Below the pieces are notes generated by a model, which was given only the letters and a program-made list of their open reading frames with translations, was not told where the DNA came from and ran no database searches. Positions 8,175 to 16,761 of a stretch of DNA of 34,518 bases are shown here, one piece after another; position 1 is the first letter of the stretch, and every line of letters starts with the position of its first letter. Position numbers and translations under genes: made by a program. Source of the DNA: Pirellulales bacterium (GTDB lineage: Bacteria; Planctomycetota; Planctomycetia; Pirellulales; UBA7805); contig JASMGX010000017.1 of the NCBI GenBank assembly GCA_030751095.1, positions 1-34,518 on the forward strand, given 5' to 3'.

Positions 8175-11100
8175 ATGCCATCAGCGATAGCACGCAACTC
8201 CGTTCTGTTTCTCCTGCCATTTCTGCTGGCAACGCAGTCACGCCCGCCTGCTCACGCCGCAGATCCCGCAGAGAGCCAGAGGGCGGTGCGGATCGATACG
8301 CTTCACCTGCTTCCCGGTTTTGCCGCCCAGCGGCTCTATGCGGTTCCGCGTGAGCAACAGGGGTCCTGGGTCTCTTTGGCGAGAGGGCCCAATGGCAGCC
8401 TGTTTGCGAGCGACCAGGGAGAGGCCGGGATCTATAAAATCACCCCCGCGCGACTCGGCGATGCGGCGGATGTTACTCTAGTCGAGCGGATCGACGTCCC
8501 GATTTCCCACGCCCAGGGTCTCTGCTACCACCGCGGCGTACTCTACGCCAACGTGAATGGTAAGGGGCCGGGTGTCTGGGCGATCCGCGATACAGACGGC
8601 GACGGGATGTTCGATGCGGCGAAACATATCCTGCCGCTCAAAGGGGCCGGAGAACATGGGCCGCACGCAGTGTTTCCGACTCCCGATGGAGAGCATTTGA
8701 TCGTGATGGGGGGAAATTACACCCAACCGGCCAAACTCACCGCCTCTCGCCTGCCGAGTAACTGGAAGGAAGATCTTCTGCTTCCCCGTCAGTGGGATGC
8801 CCGCGGACATGCCAAGGGCCTGCTTGCGCCGGGGGGTTGGATTGCCCGGATGCGGCCGGACGGGACAGAATTCGAAATACTGAGCGTGGGATATCGCAAT
8901 ACGTATGACGCCGCGTTCTCGCCCGAGGGCGAACTTTTTACCTACGATTCGGATCTCGAATGGGATATGGGCGCCCCGTGGTACCGGCCGACTCGCATTT
9001 GTCATGTTCTCAGCGGTAGCGAATTCGGGTGGCGGTCCGGCACCGGCAAGTGGCCGAGCTATTACGAGGATTCACTCCCTCCGGTACTCGATATCGGCCC
9101 CGGCAGCCCGGTCGGGGTCACGTTTGGAACGGGGGCAAGATTTCCGACCCGTTACCAGCGGGCACTTTTCGCACTCGACTGGACGTTTGGGACAATCCAC
9201 TGCATCCATCTGAAACCGAACGGGGCCTCCTATACCGGGGAGGAAGAGGAGTTTGTCTCCGGTTCGCCGCTACCGGTGACCGACGCGCTGATCGGTGAGG
9301 ACGGGGCGTTTTATTTTACGACCGGTGGCCGGGGAACCGAATCGGCACTCTGGCGGGTGTTTTATGAGGGGGATGAAGACACGACCCCTGCCGACAAAGG
9401 GACCATTACGCATGCGGCCGAGAAACGGAGGGCGCTGGAGAAGTTTCATGGGCGGAGAGACCCGCGAGCGGTCGATGCGGCCTGGGACCAACTCGGCAGT
9501 AGCGATCGCTTCGTCCGTTATGCAGCCCGCGTGGCGATTGAAAATCAGCCGGTCCGAGAGTGGCAACGACGGGCGCTGGCAGAAACAGAGCCGCAGCGGG
9601 CAATCGTGGCGCTCATGGCGCTATGCCGACAGGGCGACAAGTCGCTGCAGGCCGACCTCTTCTCAGCTCTTATGCGGATCGATTTCGACGCGCTCCCCCT
9701 CGAGCAGAAGCTTGCGCTGTTGCGGAGTTTTGGGCTCTGCTTTATGCGACTCGGCAGTCCCTCAGAGTCGCAGCGGAACGATCTGATCTCGATGCTCGAT
9801 GAGCATTTTCCGACGGATGACGATGATGTGAACGTCGAATTGGCCCGACTGCTGGTCTATCTCGATGCCCCCACTGTTATTTCCAAAGCGCTTGCGCTGA
9901 TGGAGTCGGCCGACCCGCCACAGGTGCCCCAGTGGGGCGAGTTGATTGCCCGCAATGAAGAATACGGCTCGCCCATCGCGAAGATGCTCGAAAATTATCC
10001 ACCCTTGCTAGAAATCCAATATGCCTTTCTCCTCCGCAATCTCCGCTGGGGCTGGACCACGGCGGAGCGACGCCGCTACTTCCGTTGGTTTTTGGATGTC
10101 GCCAAACACCCGGGCGGTCTGAGCTTTGCCGGTTTTTTGGAGAATATTCGTTCCGAGGCGCTCGCCAACTGTTCCGCTGCCGAGCGGGCGGCGGTGGCGG
10201 ACCTGACGGGGCAGGAGATATTGCCCCAGCCAACGATCACCGTGACCGCTCCGGAGGGGCCGGGGCGGGACTGGACGCTCGCCGAAGCGATCCGTGCGAC
10301 GGAAGGTTCGTTGACCGGGCGGGATTTTGAGAAGGGGAAAAATCTCTTTCATGCCACCAGTTGCGTTAAATGTCACCGGTTTGATGGCGCCGGCGGTGAT
10401 GTCGGGCCTGATCTTACGAGTCTTGCAGCCCGCCTGTCGCTGAAAGATCTTTTGGAAAACATCATTGAACCGAGCCGGGTGATCTCCGACCAGTATGGCT
10501 CGACGCTCATTACCACCGCCGACGGCAAGGAGTTGCTCGGAAGGCTCGTGGACCGCAGAGCAGAGGATCCGGACGGAACGGTTCGTTTTTTTACGCAAGA
10601 TCCTGATGCAGCGCCGCTCCTCCTTCGCGAGGAGGATATTGAACAAAAGGTGCCCTCGCCCATCTCGCAAATGCCTTTGGGTCTGCTCAAGCCGCTTTCG
10701 GCAGAGGAACTCCGCGATTTGGTGGCCTACCTGCTCTCGCGGGGCAATCCCTCTGATGTCCGCTTTGCAAAGCCGGAAACGAGCAAAGAGAAAAGCGATG
10801 GAGTAAAAGCGTCCGGAGCAAAAGCATCTGCATCCACTGCTTCCGGAGAAGCCGCGGTGCGGAAGTTCCGTTTTGAATACTCCGGGTCGATCGACGAGGT
10901 GCCGCCGGGCGCACGGGTGCGGATCTGGCTGCCGCTGCCGAGGCAGGATGCCGCACAGGAGGTATCGGTGCGCGATGTAAAGCTTCCGGCCAAGCATCGC
11001 CCCGGTACCGAAGAGCGGTACGGCAATAGAATGGTGTTCGCCGAGACGACCGCCCGGGAGGGCGTTTCCATTCCTTTTCGTCTTTTCTACGACATCACCC

Positions 11101-11738
11101 GCAGGGAACTGCTCGGGGGTTCTGGAACAAAAATTTCAGAAAAGGATCGCAAACTGTTTCTCTCGCCAAATCGGCTCGTGCCGGTGGGGGAAAAGCCTGC
11201 AACTCTGGCCGCTGCCTGGCCAGATTCTACCGATCCCCTCGAGCGATCGCTTGCGATTTACGAGGGCGTTTTGCAGCACATGCAGTACGACAAATCGCGA
11301 CCCGGTTTTGGCCGCGGGGATGCCCGCTGGGCCTGCGAGAGTCGGTTTGGAAACTGTACCGATTTTCACAGCCTGTTCATTTCTATTGCCCGCGGCCGCA
11401 AGGTGCCTTCCCGTTTTGAGATGGGCTTTCCGCTGCCGGGCGATGCACGTGAGGGAACTGTGGGCGGCTACCATTGCTGGGCCCATTTTTATGTCGACGG
11501 AAAAGGCTGGATCCCGCTCGACATCTCCGAGGCGGACAAACACCCCAGTTTGAGGCGTTATTATTTTGGCAACCTTTCAGCAGATCGGTTCTCCCTCTCG
11601 AGGGGAAGGGATCTGGTGCTCTCGCCCCCGCAGTCGGGCCCGCCACTGAATTACTTTGTCTATCCCTATGTGGAGGTGGACGGAGAGGTCTGGCCACAGG
11701 AAAAAATCGAGAAACATTTCCGCTTTCGCGATCTCTAA
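8175..11738 (+). CDS. Exported fusion: PVC-type dehydrogenase propeller, cytochrome c and transglutaminase-like domain (1187 aa)
   Basis: A signal peptide (about 1-29, ending AHA) is followed by a beta-propeller of the Pirellula/Verrucomicrobium 'membrane-bound dehydrogenase' type (about 40-400). The propeller carries a calcium-loop sequence DTDGDGMFD (139-147). A helical region (about 410-690) leads to a haem-binding domain with CVKCH at 730-734 and likely axial Met833 (about 715-858). A Ser/Ala/Lys-rich linker (about 866-893) joins this to a transglutaminase-like domain (894-1187) with Cys1061 (GNCTDFH), His1100 (GGYHCW) and Asp1116 (PLDIS). The propeller plus haem suggests oxidation of a sugar or alcohol, with electrons leaving through cytochrome c. 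Transglutaminase folds hydrolyse or cross-link peptides or amides. ATG 8175 was chosen because it gives a clean signal peptide; TTG 8154 is the alternative. Neither has a good ribosome site. The gene converges on the Gfo/Idh operon. Substrates are unknown. Confidence 0.85.
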   Translation: MPSAIARNSVLFLLPFLLATQSRPPAHAADPAESQRAVRIDTLHLLPGFAAQRLYAVPREQQGSWVSLARGPNGSLFASDQGEAGIYKITPARLGDAADVTLVERIDVPISHAQGLCYHRGVLYANVNGKGPGVWAIRDTDGDGMFDAAKHILPLKGAGEHGPHAVFPTPDGEHLIVMGGNYTQPAKLTASRLPSNWKEDLLLPRQWDARGHAKGLLAPGGWIARMRPDGTEFEILSVGYRNTYDAAFSPEGELFTYDSDLEWDMGAPWYRPTRICHVLSGSEFGWRSGTGKWPSYYEDSLPPVLDIGPGSPVGVTFGTGARFPTRYQRALFALDWTFGTIHCIHLKPNGASYTGEEEEFVSGSPLPVTDALIGEDGAFYFTTGGRGTESALWRVFYEGDEDTTPADKGTITHAAEKRRALEKFHGRRDPRAVDAAWDQLGSSDRFVRYAARVAIENQPVREWQRRALAETEPQRAIVALMALCRQGDKSLQADLFSALMRIDFDALPLEQKLALLRSFGLCFMRLGSPSESQRNDLISMLDEHFPTDDDDVNVELARLLVYLDAPTVISKALALMESADPPQVPQWGELIARNEEYGSPIAKMLENYPPLLEIQYAFLLRNLRWGWTTAERRRYFRWFLDVAKHPGGLSFAGFLENIRSEALANCSAAERAAVADLTGQEILPQPTITVTAPEGPGRDWTLAEAIRATEGSLTGRDFEKGKNLFHATSCVKCHRFDGAGGDVGPDLTSLAARLSLKDLLENIIEPSRVISDQYGSTLITTADGKELLGRLVDRRAEDPDGTVRFFTQDPDAAPLLLREEDIEQKVPSPISQMPLGLLKPLSAEELRDLVAYLLSRGNPSDVRFAKPETSKEKSDGVKASGAKASASTASGEAAVRKFRFEYSGSIDEVPPGARVRIWLPLPRQDAAQEVSVRDVKLPAKHRPGTEERYGNRMVFAETTAREGVSIPFRLFYDITRRELLGGSGTKISEKDRKLFLSPNRLVPVGEKPATLAAAWPDSTDPLERSLAIYEGVLQHMQYDKSRPGFGRGDARWACESRFGNCTDFHSLFISIARGRKVPSRFEMGFPLPGDAREGTVGGYHCWAHFYVDGKGWIPLDISEADKHPSLRRYYFGNLSADRFSLSRGRDLVLSPPQSGPPLNYFVYPYVEVDGEVWPQEKIEKHFRFRDL

Positions 11739-11798
11739 GAGTCGCAGGCGAAACGTTGCGCGCCGCGCGCCGACTGGCGGGCAAACGGGGCAAATCAC

Positions 11799-13811
11799 CT
11801 AAGAGTATTCACTGCGGCTAAGATCGGGGGCAATGCCCTCGGGTGTTTCGTCGCTGTTTGGGTCAAACCACGCCTCGTTAAACTCGATGCGAGAGTTTTC
11901 GCCCTTCGCGCCGCGGGCAATGGCCAGGTTGGCGGTAAGTGCAATCACAGCGTCGGCCAGGGCGACAGCAGGACTGCATCGCAGGGGAACCGAGAGTTGG
12001 CTCGCATCTTTGCCTTGGGCCTCAAGCTGTGCCCGCTGCCGAATTGCCCAGCAGAGGTGCTCGATCTGTTCGGTATACCCCCGGCTGATCGGACCGCTCA
12101 GGGCCTGGCGGGCGAGGTTGGCATCCGAACTGCCCGGCTTGCCGTCGACGAAGTAACATTCCTGTGCGTTGTGTTTTTTGCGGGCGGCGATCTGCGCCGG
12201 AGTGTATTTTCCGTTCTTGGGTCGCGCGAGCAGCACCACCTCTTTTTCGCGGTCGAGAATCAACGAACCTTTGGTTCCCAGAACCGTCTCTCCATAGCCG
12301 CCAAATCCGTTGCCGTTGATGCTCGAATAGCTCACGACGATTTTCTTTTCGGGGGCATTTTCAGGATCGTAGTCGGGTGCCGGGTATTCAAACTGACAGT
12401 AGACATGGTCGTCGATGTCCCGGTCGTGTGGAAAAACATGCCGCCCGCCGACGCCGGTGACACTCAGAGGCCGGGCCTTCTGGCCGTCATCGCGTAGCGC
12501 GGTGATAAAGATCCCCGCAGCATCGAGCTGGTGGGAACCGAGTTCTGCCATCAAGCCCCCGCCGGTCCGATCCCAGAGCCTCCAGCGAATCAATTCCTCG
12601 ATTGCCGGAATCTCGCGGCCACCCACGGTGCGGTCGCGATAGCCGTGATCTTTGATGCGGGTAGCAACCTCGGCGTCCTGAAGCTGGTGCTGGAGCATCT
12701 CGACGCGATCGGCAAGTGCGGTGAGGTTGAATTTCCGGGCCATCGCCGGGTCGAGTCGGAGCTTCCGGATGTAGGTCTTATTGACGGCGGCAAGACGTGT
12801 CTCGGTCGCGGCAATCTGATCCGAAATCTTCTGCCTCGCGGCAGTGTCGGGCGAACCGGAACGGGCCAGTTGGGCGAGTTGGTCGCGTAGCTTGCGGATC
12901 TTCAGTGGATGCTGCTGGAGTTCTTTGTCGAACTTGGCGAGCAGGGCAAGGGTTTTTTTGTCTTTGATTTTCGCCTTCGCTTCCAGCTTGATCCGGTCGA
13001 AGTTTTTCTCGGCCTTTGCGAGGGTATCCTCCGCCTCCTGAAGTTGTGCCCGCATCTCCGGGTCGGTCGGAAGCGGTTTCTGCCAACTGTCGTTGCCCGG
13101 CAGATTGTCGCGATGCCACTGGGCGCGGATGTGATGGATCGGGCCGATAAGATTGTTTTTGATCAAGGCGACGGCGTTTTCATAGAGCACGCTATAGTGC
13201 CGTTGGTGTCCGACCGAAAGCAGCCGGTCTTGCTCTACCGCTGCGCGGGCCATCTCTTTGCACTCGTGCACGCTATGCGCCATCAGCTTTTCGCACAATA
13301 CGTGTTTCCCCTTGCGCAGCGCTTTGATCGTTGCGACCGCATGCAGGTGCAGCGGCAGGGCGATGATCACCGCCTCAACGTCAGGATTCTCGAGCAGTTC
13401 GTCATAGCCGTTTTCATAGACCGCGACCTCTTTGCGGGCCGTCGCCTCGTCGGGCCAGCCGTAGACCTTTAAGAGGCCGGGCCGGACCCGGCGAGTGTTG
13501 GCGCTCGATTTGTCGCCATGAAAGGCGCGGTAGATGTTGAAGGGGCGGATGTCGGCAATCGCCACCACCTGGGCGTAGGCGGGGTTGATCGCTCCGATCA
13601 ACACGCTTCCTTCATCACCGGTGCCGATCACACCAATCTTGACCGGCCGATCGGCCTCGCCGTATTTGAAATATTGTGCACCCAGTCCGGCGCCGGAGAC
13701 GAGCTGCTCATTGACGCTCTTGCGAAGCACAGCACCCGACGTGTACCGACTGCCGACGGCGGCATAGAAATTTTCAATGCCGAGTTCTTTGTCTTCCGGG
13801 CTGAGTTTCAT
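11799..13811 (-). CDS. Gfo/Idh/MocA-family oxidoreductase with long coiled-coil insert, no Tat signal (670 aa)
   Basis: The NAD(P)-binding fold has GVIGTGDEG (about 60-68) and the variant catalytic motif CEKLM (173-177; EKP in most relatives). The second domain contains GGGLMAELGSHQLD (417-430) and SYSSINGNGFGGYGE. Between the domains lies a highly charged helical insert (about 252-386), probably a coiled coil, which makes the protein nearly twice the usual family length of about 350-400. Residues 22-52 align with the Tat signal of the upstream paralogue, including GAGLGAQYFKYG, but lack the twin Arg and much of the hydrophobicity. The ATG overlaps the upstream stop (ATGA), and GGAG lies 8 nt before it, so the two genes are translationally coupled. 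It may be a subunit of a complex with the paralogue. The substrate is unknown, likely a sugar or polyol. Confidence 0.85.
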   Translation of the reverse strand: MKLSPEDKELGIENFYAAVGSRYTSGAVLRKSVNEQLVSGAGLGAQYFKYGEADRPVKIGVIGTGDEGSVLIGAINPAYAQVVAIADIRPFNIYRAFHGDKSSANTRRVRPGLLKVYGWPDEATARKEVAVYENGYDELLENPDVEAVIIALPLHLHAVATIKALRKGKHVLCEKLMAHSVHECKEMARAAVEQDRLLSVGHQRHYSVLYENAVALIKNNLIGPIHHIRAQWHRDNLPGNDSWQKPLPTDPEMRAQLQEAEDTLAKAEKNFDRIKLEAKAKIKDKKTLALLAKFDKELQQHPLKIRKLRDQLAQLARSGSPDTAARQKISDQIAATETRLAAVNKTYIRKLRLDPAMARKFNLTALADRVEMLQHQLQDAEVATRIKDHGYRDRTVGGREIPAIEELIRWRLWDRTGGGLMAELGSHQLDAAGIFITALRDDGQKARPLSVTGVGGRHVFPHDRDIDDHVYCQFEYPAPDYDPENAPEKKIVVSYSSINGNGFGGYGETVLGTKGSLILDREKEVVLLARPKNGKYTPAQIAARKKHNAQECYFVDGKPGSSDANLARQALSGPISRGYTEQIEHLCWAIRQRAQLEAQGKDASQLSVPLRCSPAVALADAVIALTANLAIARGAKGENSRIEFNEAWFDPNSDETPEGIAPDLSRSEYS

Positions 13812-15508
13812 GATGCGTACTCCGGGCGTTGGGTATTCGGTGCAACAGCCTCGGGGGTCGCATCGCTTTGAGGGTCGAACCAGGCGGGGTCGAACTCGAT
13901 GCGGCATTGGGTGTCGATCGCCCGATTGGCAACCAGGGCAATGACAGCGTCCGCGAGTGCTACCTTTGGGCCGCAGCGGGGAACGTTTGCCGGATCGCGG
14001 TTGCGGATGCACCAGGCCCAATGTTCGATCTCTTCGGTGTAGCCGCGCGAGACCGGTCCGGAGGCGGCCTTCGTCTCGGCCGCCGCGTAGGTGCCGCTCT
14101 CGGTGGTGTCGAGGGCAGGTCCGGCCGTCTTGTCGGCCTGGATCGTGGTCGGTTTGTCCTTTTGGTAGAGCTCGACTTCCCGTTCCCGTTCGATCACGAT
14201 TGTCCCGTTCGTCCCCATCACAATCTCGCCATAGCCACCAAAGCCGTTTCCGTTGATTGATGAATAGGAAACGACGATTTTTTTGTTCCTGTCCCGGTCG
14301 TACTGCGGAGAAGGAAATTCAAAATTGCAGTAGACGTGGTCCGCCGCATCGCGGTCGGGCGGAAAGAGGTGCCGGCCCCCGTTGCCGCATACGCTCAAAG
14401 GCTGGACTTTTTCGCCGTCCTCACGCAGCGCGCTGATGAAAATAGATGCAGCGTCGAGTTGGTGGCTGCCGAGTTCGGCCATCAGCCCGCCCCCGGTACG
14501 GTTCCAGAGTCGCCAGCGGATCAACTCCTCATGGGGCGAGAAGGTTTTGACCTCACCGCCTGGAAGTGAAAGTTTTGGCGACTGGTATCCGTATTTTTCC
14601 GCATCCACATGTTGGTCGAGCAGGCGAAGGTGTGCGAGTTTGCGTTTGTTTTCCGCCACCGCGCGTCTGGCCGCGAGCGAACTGCTCCAGCTCGAGGGAT
14701 TGGTCGATACGGTGAGGCGATCGAGCAACTCCTCCGACTCGGTCGCATATTGGTCCATCTCCGCGCGGAGAGCATCGTCGGGTAACTGCTGCTGCCAACT
14801 GTCGCGGCCCGGCAGGTTGCCCCGATGCCACTGGGCCCGGATGTGGTGGATGTCGCCGATGATGCCGCGACGGATCATTTCTCGTGCGTTGTCGTAGAGA
14901 ATGCTGTAATGGCGCTGGTGGCCGACCGCGAGGATCTGATTGTTTTCCGCAGCGACACGGGCCATCTCCTTGCACTCATGAACGCTGTGCCCCATCAGTT
15001 TCTCGCACAGCACATGCTTGCCTTTGCGCATCGCCTTGATGGAGGCGGCCGCATGCAGGTGTAGCGGCAGAGCGATGATCACCCCTTCGATGTCCGGGTC
15101 GTCGAGAAGGTCCTCGTAGCGATCGTCATAGACTTTGATCGCTCGCCTGGCTGCTGCTTCGTCGCTAAAACCATATTTGTCGATCAGGCCGGGTCTGGCA
15201 GAGAGGGCACTGGTACTCGAAGCGTCGCCATGAAAAGCGCGGTAGATGTTGTAGGGGCGAATATCTGCAATGGCGGCGACCTGAACGTAATCGGGATTGA
15301 TCGCGCCCATCAGGACGCCCCCCTCGTCCCCGGTGCCGATCACACCGACGCGGACCGGGTTGCGGACGCTGCTGCCATAGCCGAAGTAGAGGGCCCCGAG
15401 GCCGACCCCGCCGACCACGCCCGCGGCCACGCCACCACGCAACAGGTCGCGCCGCGTGAAGCCGCTTCTGTGCTCCTGTTGTCCGAGATCAGTGGGCTCG
15501 GGCTCCAT
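13808..15508 (-). CDS. Tat-exported Gfo/Idh/MocA-family oxidoreductase (566 aa)
   Basis: The N-terminus carries a Tat signal: FTRRDLLRGG at 17-26 followed by an Ala/Gly/Val-rich hydrophobic stretch to about 43. This implies export of a folded protein with its nicotinamide cofactor already bound, as known for Zymomonas glucose-fructose oxidoreductase. The Rossmann motif GVIGTGDEG is at about 55-63, CEKLM at 168-172, and GGGLMAELGSHQLD at 339-352. A shorter helical insert (about 243-310) sits where the downstream paralogue has its long coiled coil. The two proteins are otherwise closely similar and share the C-terminal SRGYTE.IEH and FDP.WFDP motifs. ATG 15508 has AGGAG 9 nt upstream. It is the middle gene of an apparent DoxX-Gfo-Gfo operon, 70 nt after DoxX and overlapping the next gene by 4 nt. 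Confidence 0.88.
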   Translation of the reverse strand: MEPEPTDLGQQEHRSGFTRRDLLRGGVAAGVVGGVGLGALYFGYGSSVRNPVRVGVIGTGDEGGVLMGAINPDYVQVAAIADIRPYNIYRAFHGDASSTSALSARPGLIDKYGFSDEAAARRAIKVYDDRYEDLLDDPDIEGVIIALPLHLHAAASIKAMRKGKHVLCEKLMGHSVHECKEMARVAAENNQILAVGHQRHYSILYDNAREMIRRGIIGDIHHIRAQWHRGNLPGRDSWQQQLPDDALRAEMDQYATESEELLDRLTVSTNPSSWSSSLAARRAVAENKRKLAHLRLLDQHVDAEKYGYQSPKLSLPGGEVKTFSPHEELIRWRLWNRTGGGLMAELGSHQLDAASIFISALREDGEKVQPLSVCGNGGRHLFPPDRDAADHVYCNFEFPSPQYDRDRNKKIVVSYSSINGNGFGGYGEIVMGTNGTIVIEREREVELYQKDKPTTIQADKTAGPALDTTESGTYAAAETKAASGPVSRGYTEEIEHWAWCIRNRDPANVPRCGPKVALADAVIALVANRAIDTQCRIEFDPAWFDPQSDATPEAVAPNTQRPEYAS

Positions 15509-15578
15509 CGTGACATTCTCCTGATGGTTGGCTCGCGAATGGGCGAATTTGTCACCTACGCACAAGCCGCGTACATGT

Positions 15579-16583
15579 TTACGCAGGATTTAAAGTCTGG
15601 TTCTTGGAATTTTGCTTTGAGGCCGATTTGCTGCAGCAACAGCAGCCCTTACATATTTTACGCACAAAGTAGTCCAGCCCGCACCATCGACCCGCTCCGG
15701 TGGCCATCAAAAGCAGGCAGATGAGCATCATCTCGATCTGGTAGCCGATCGCGGAGTACCCCACCACCCAGGGGGGTTGGGAGACGATTACCAATAGCAG
15801 GAAGAGTCCGCCGCCGAATGCAGCAATTCGAGTGAGGAATCCGACGACCAGACAGGCCCCGATCAAAAAGTGGGTTACCGTGATAAATCGGTCAAAACCA
15901 GCGAGGAGGCTACTTCCCTCAGCGGTCGCTCTGCCCCGCTCTGCCCGCTGTCCGCTCGTGGCCAATTCCGCCAACTCGGCGCGAAACTCCTGTTCGATGG
16001 CGGCGACGCCCGCCTTGAATGTGGCAGCTTGAGCGGCGAGTTCCTTTTGCTTCGTCGCGATCCGCTCGGCCTCGAAAGGTACCCCTTCGGATGTTTCCGC
16101 CTGCTGCCACGAGAACAGACGACCAAGCTCATGGCGGTAGCTCGATAAATCTTCGCTATTGTCTGCAAGATAGTCCCGGAGCCGTCCCTCGTGATACGCA
16201 AAAATTCGGCGCCCCTGATGGTCCTGTGCGTCGTCGAAGGAATAATGGGTGGCGATGCGTTCTTTGGTTCTGCCGAAGTCGATCATGATCGACTCAAGCC
16301 AAGCTTCGTAAGGCCGCTCAGCCTCGGTCTTCCACAAGTCGCTTCCGGGTGGATGGGCCTTGGGCCTCTCTTCGAGCGGCACCTCCATCGTGAGTGCGAA
16401 ATCGTGATGGTCGGGCAGTGGCGCCTTGAAGAGGCCCGCAAGCGGGCCTTTCGCCTGGGAGAGAAATCCGGCAGAGGAAAAATCGCGATCGAGGTTTTTG
16501 CTGCGACCACTCTCGAAGAAGTACCAGCCAGTCGCCACGCGAAGTGCGACTAGGAGCAGAATGATCGTCGTCGAATAGGCCAA
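15579..16583 (-). CDS. DoxX-family membrane protein with large extracytoplasmic insert (334 aa or slightly longer)
   Basis: The first membrane helix (about 4-20, ending GWYFFESG) and three C-terminal helices (about 236-254, 257-274 and 281-297) match the four-helix DoxX pattern. Between helices 1 and 2 is a hydrophilic region of about 210 residues, partly helical and coiled-coil-like (170-225), predicted to lie outside the membrane. DoxX domains occur in quinone-linked membrane complexes, but the function of the planctomycete form is not established. The C-terminal tail holds a CKGCCCCSK cysteine cluster. The listed start is TTG at 16583. However, the only strong ribosome site (GAGGAG) lies 8 nt before an in-frame CTG at 16598, which would give LNENRLAYS..., so the true start may be that CTG. 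It is the first gene of the Gfo/Idh operon and divergent from the dehydrogenase gene. Confidence 0.8.
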   Translation of the reverse strand: MAYSTTIILLLVALRVATGWYFFESGRSKNLDRDFSSAGFLSQAKGPLAGLFKAPLPDHHDFALTMEVPLEERPKAHPPGSDLWKTEAERPYEAWLESIMIDFGRTKERIATHYSFDDAQDHQGRRIFAYHEGRLRDYLADNSEDLSSYRHELGRLFSWQQAETSEGVPFEAERIATKQKELAAQAATFKAGVAAIEQEFRAELAELATSGQRAERGRATAEGSSLLAGFDRFITVTHFLIGACLVVGFLTRIAAFGGGLFLLLVIVSQPPWVVGYSAIGYQIEMMLICLLLMATGAGRWCGLDYFVRKICKGCCCCSKSASKQNSKNQTLNPA

Positions 16584-16761
16584 TCGGTTCTCGTTCAGGG
16601 CAGGAACTCCTCGCTGTGGGCCATTTGCGGGGCAGGGCAGGAGAGAGGCACGTGGTACATGCCTCCCGTAGGCCTTATTATAGGCGATCAGAAGCGTACA
16701 AACCAGCGACCACCGTCCGGCTCAAAACGCGCAGCGCGTTCTTTTTTTCCGGACACTCCAG

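Noticed and set aside
11997-13472. Long open frames antisense to the coiled-coil Gfo/Idh gene
   Set aside because: High-GC coding DNA often leaves long antisense frames; the sense protein has clear family motifs and the antisense ones do not.
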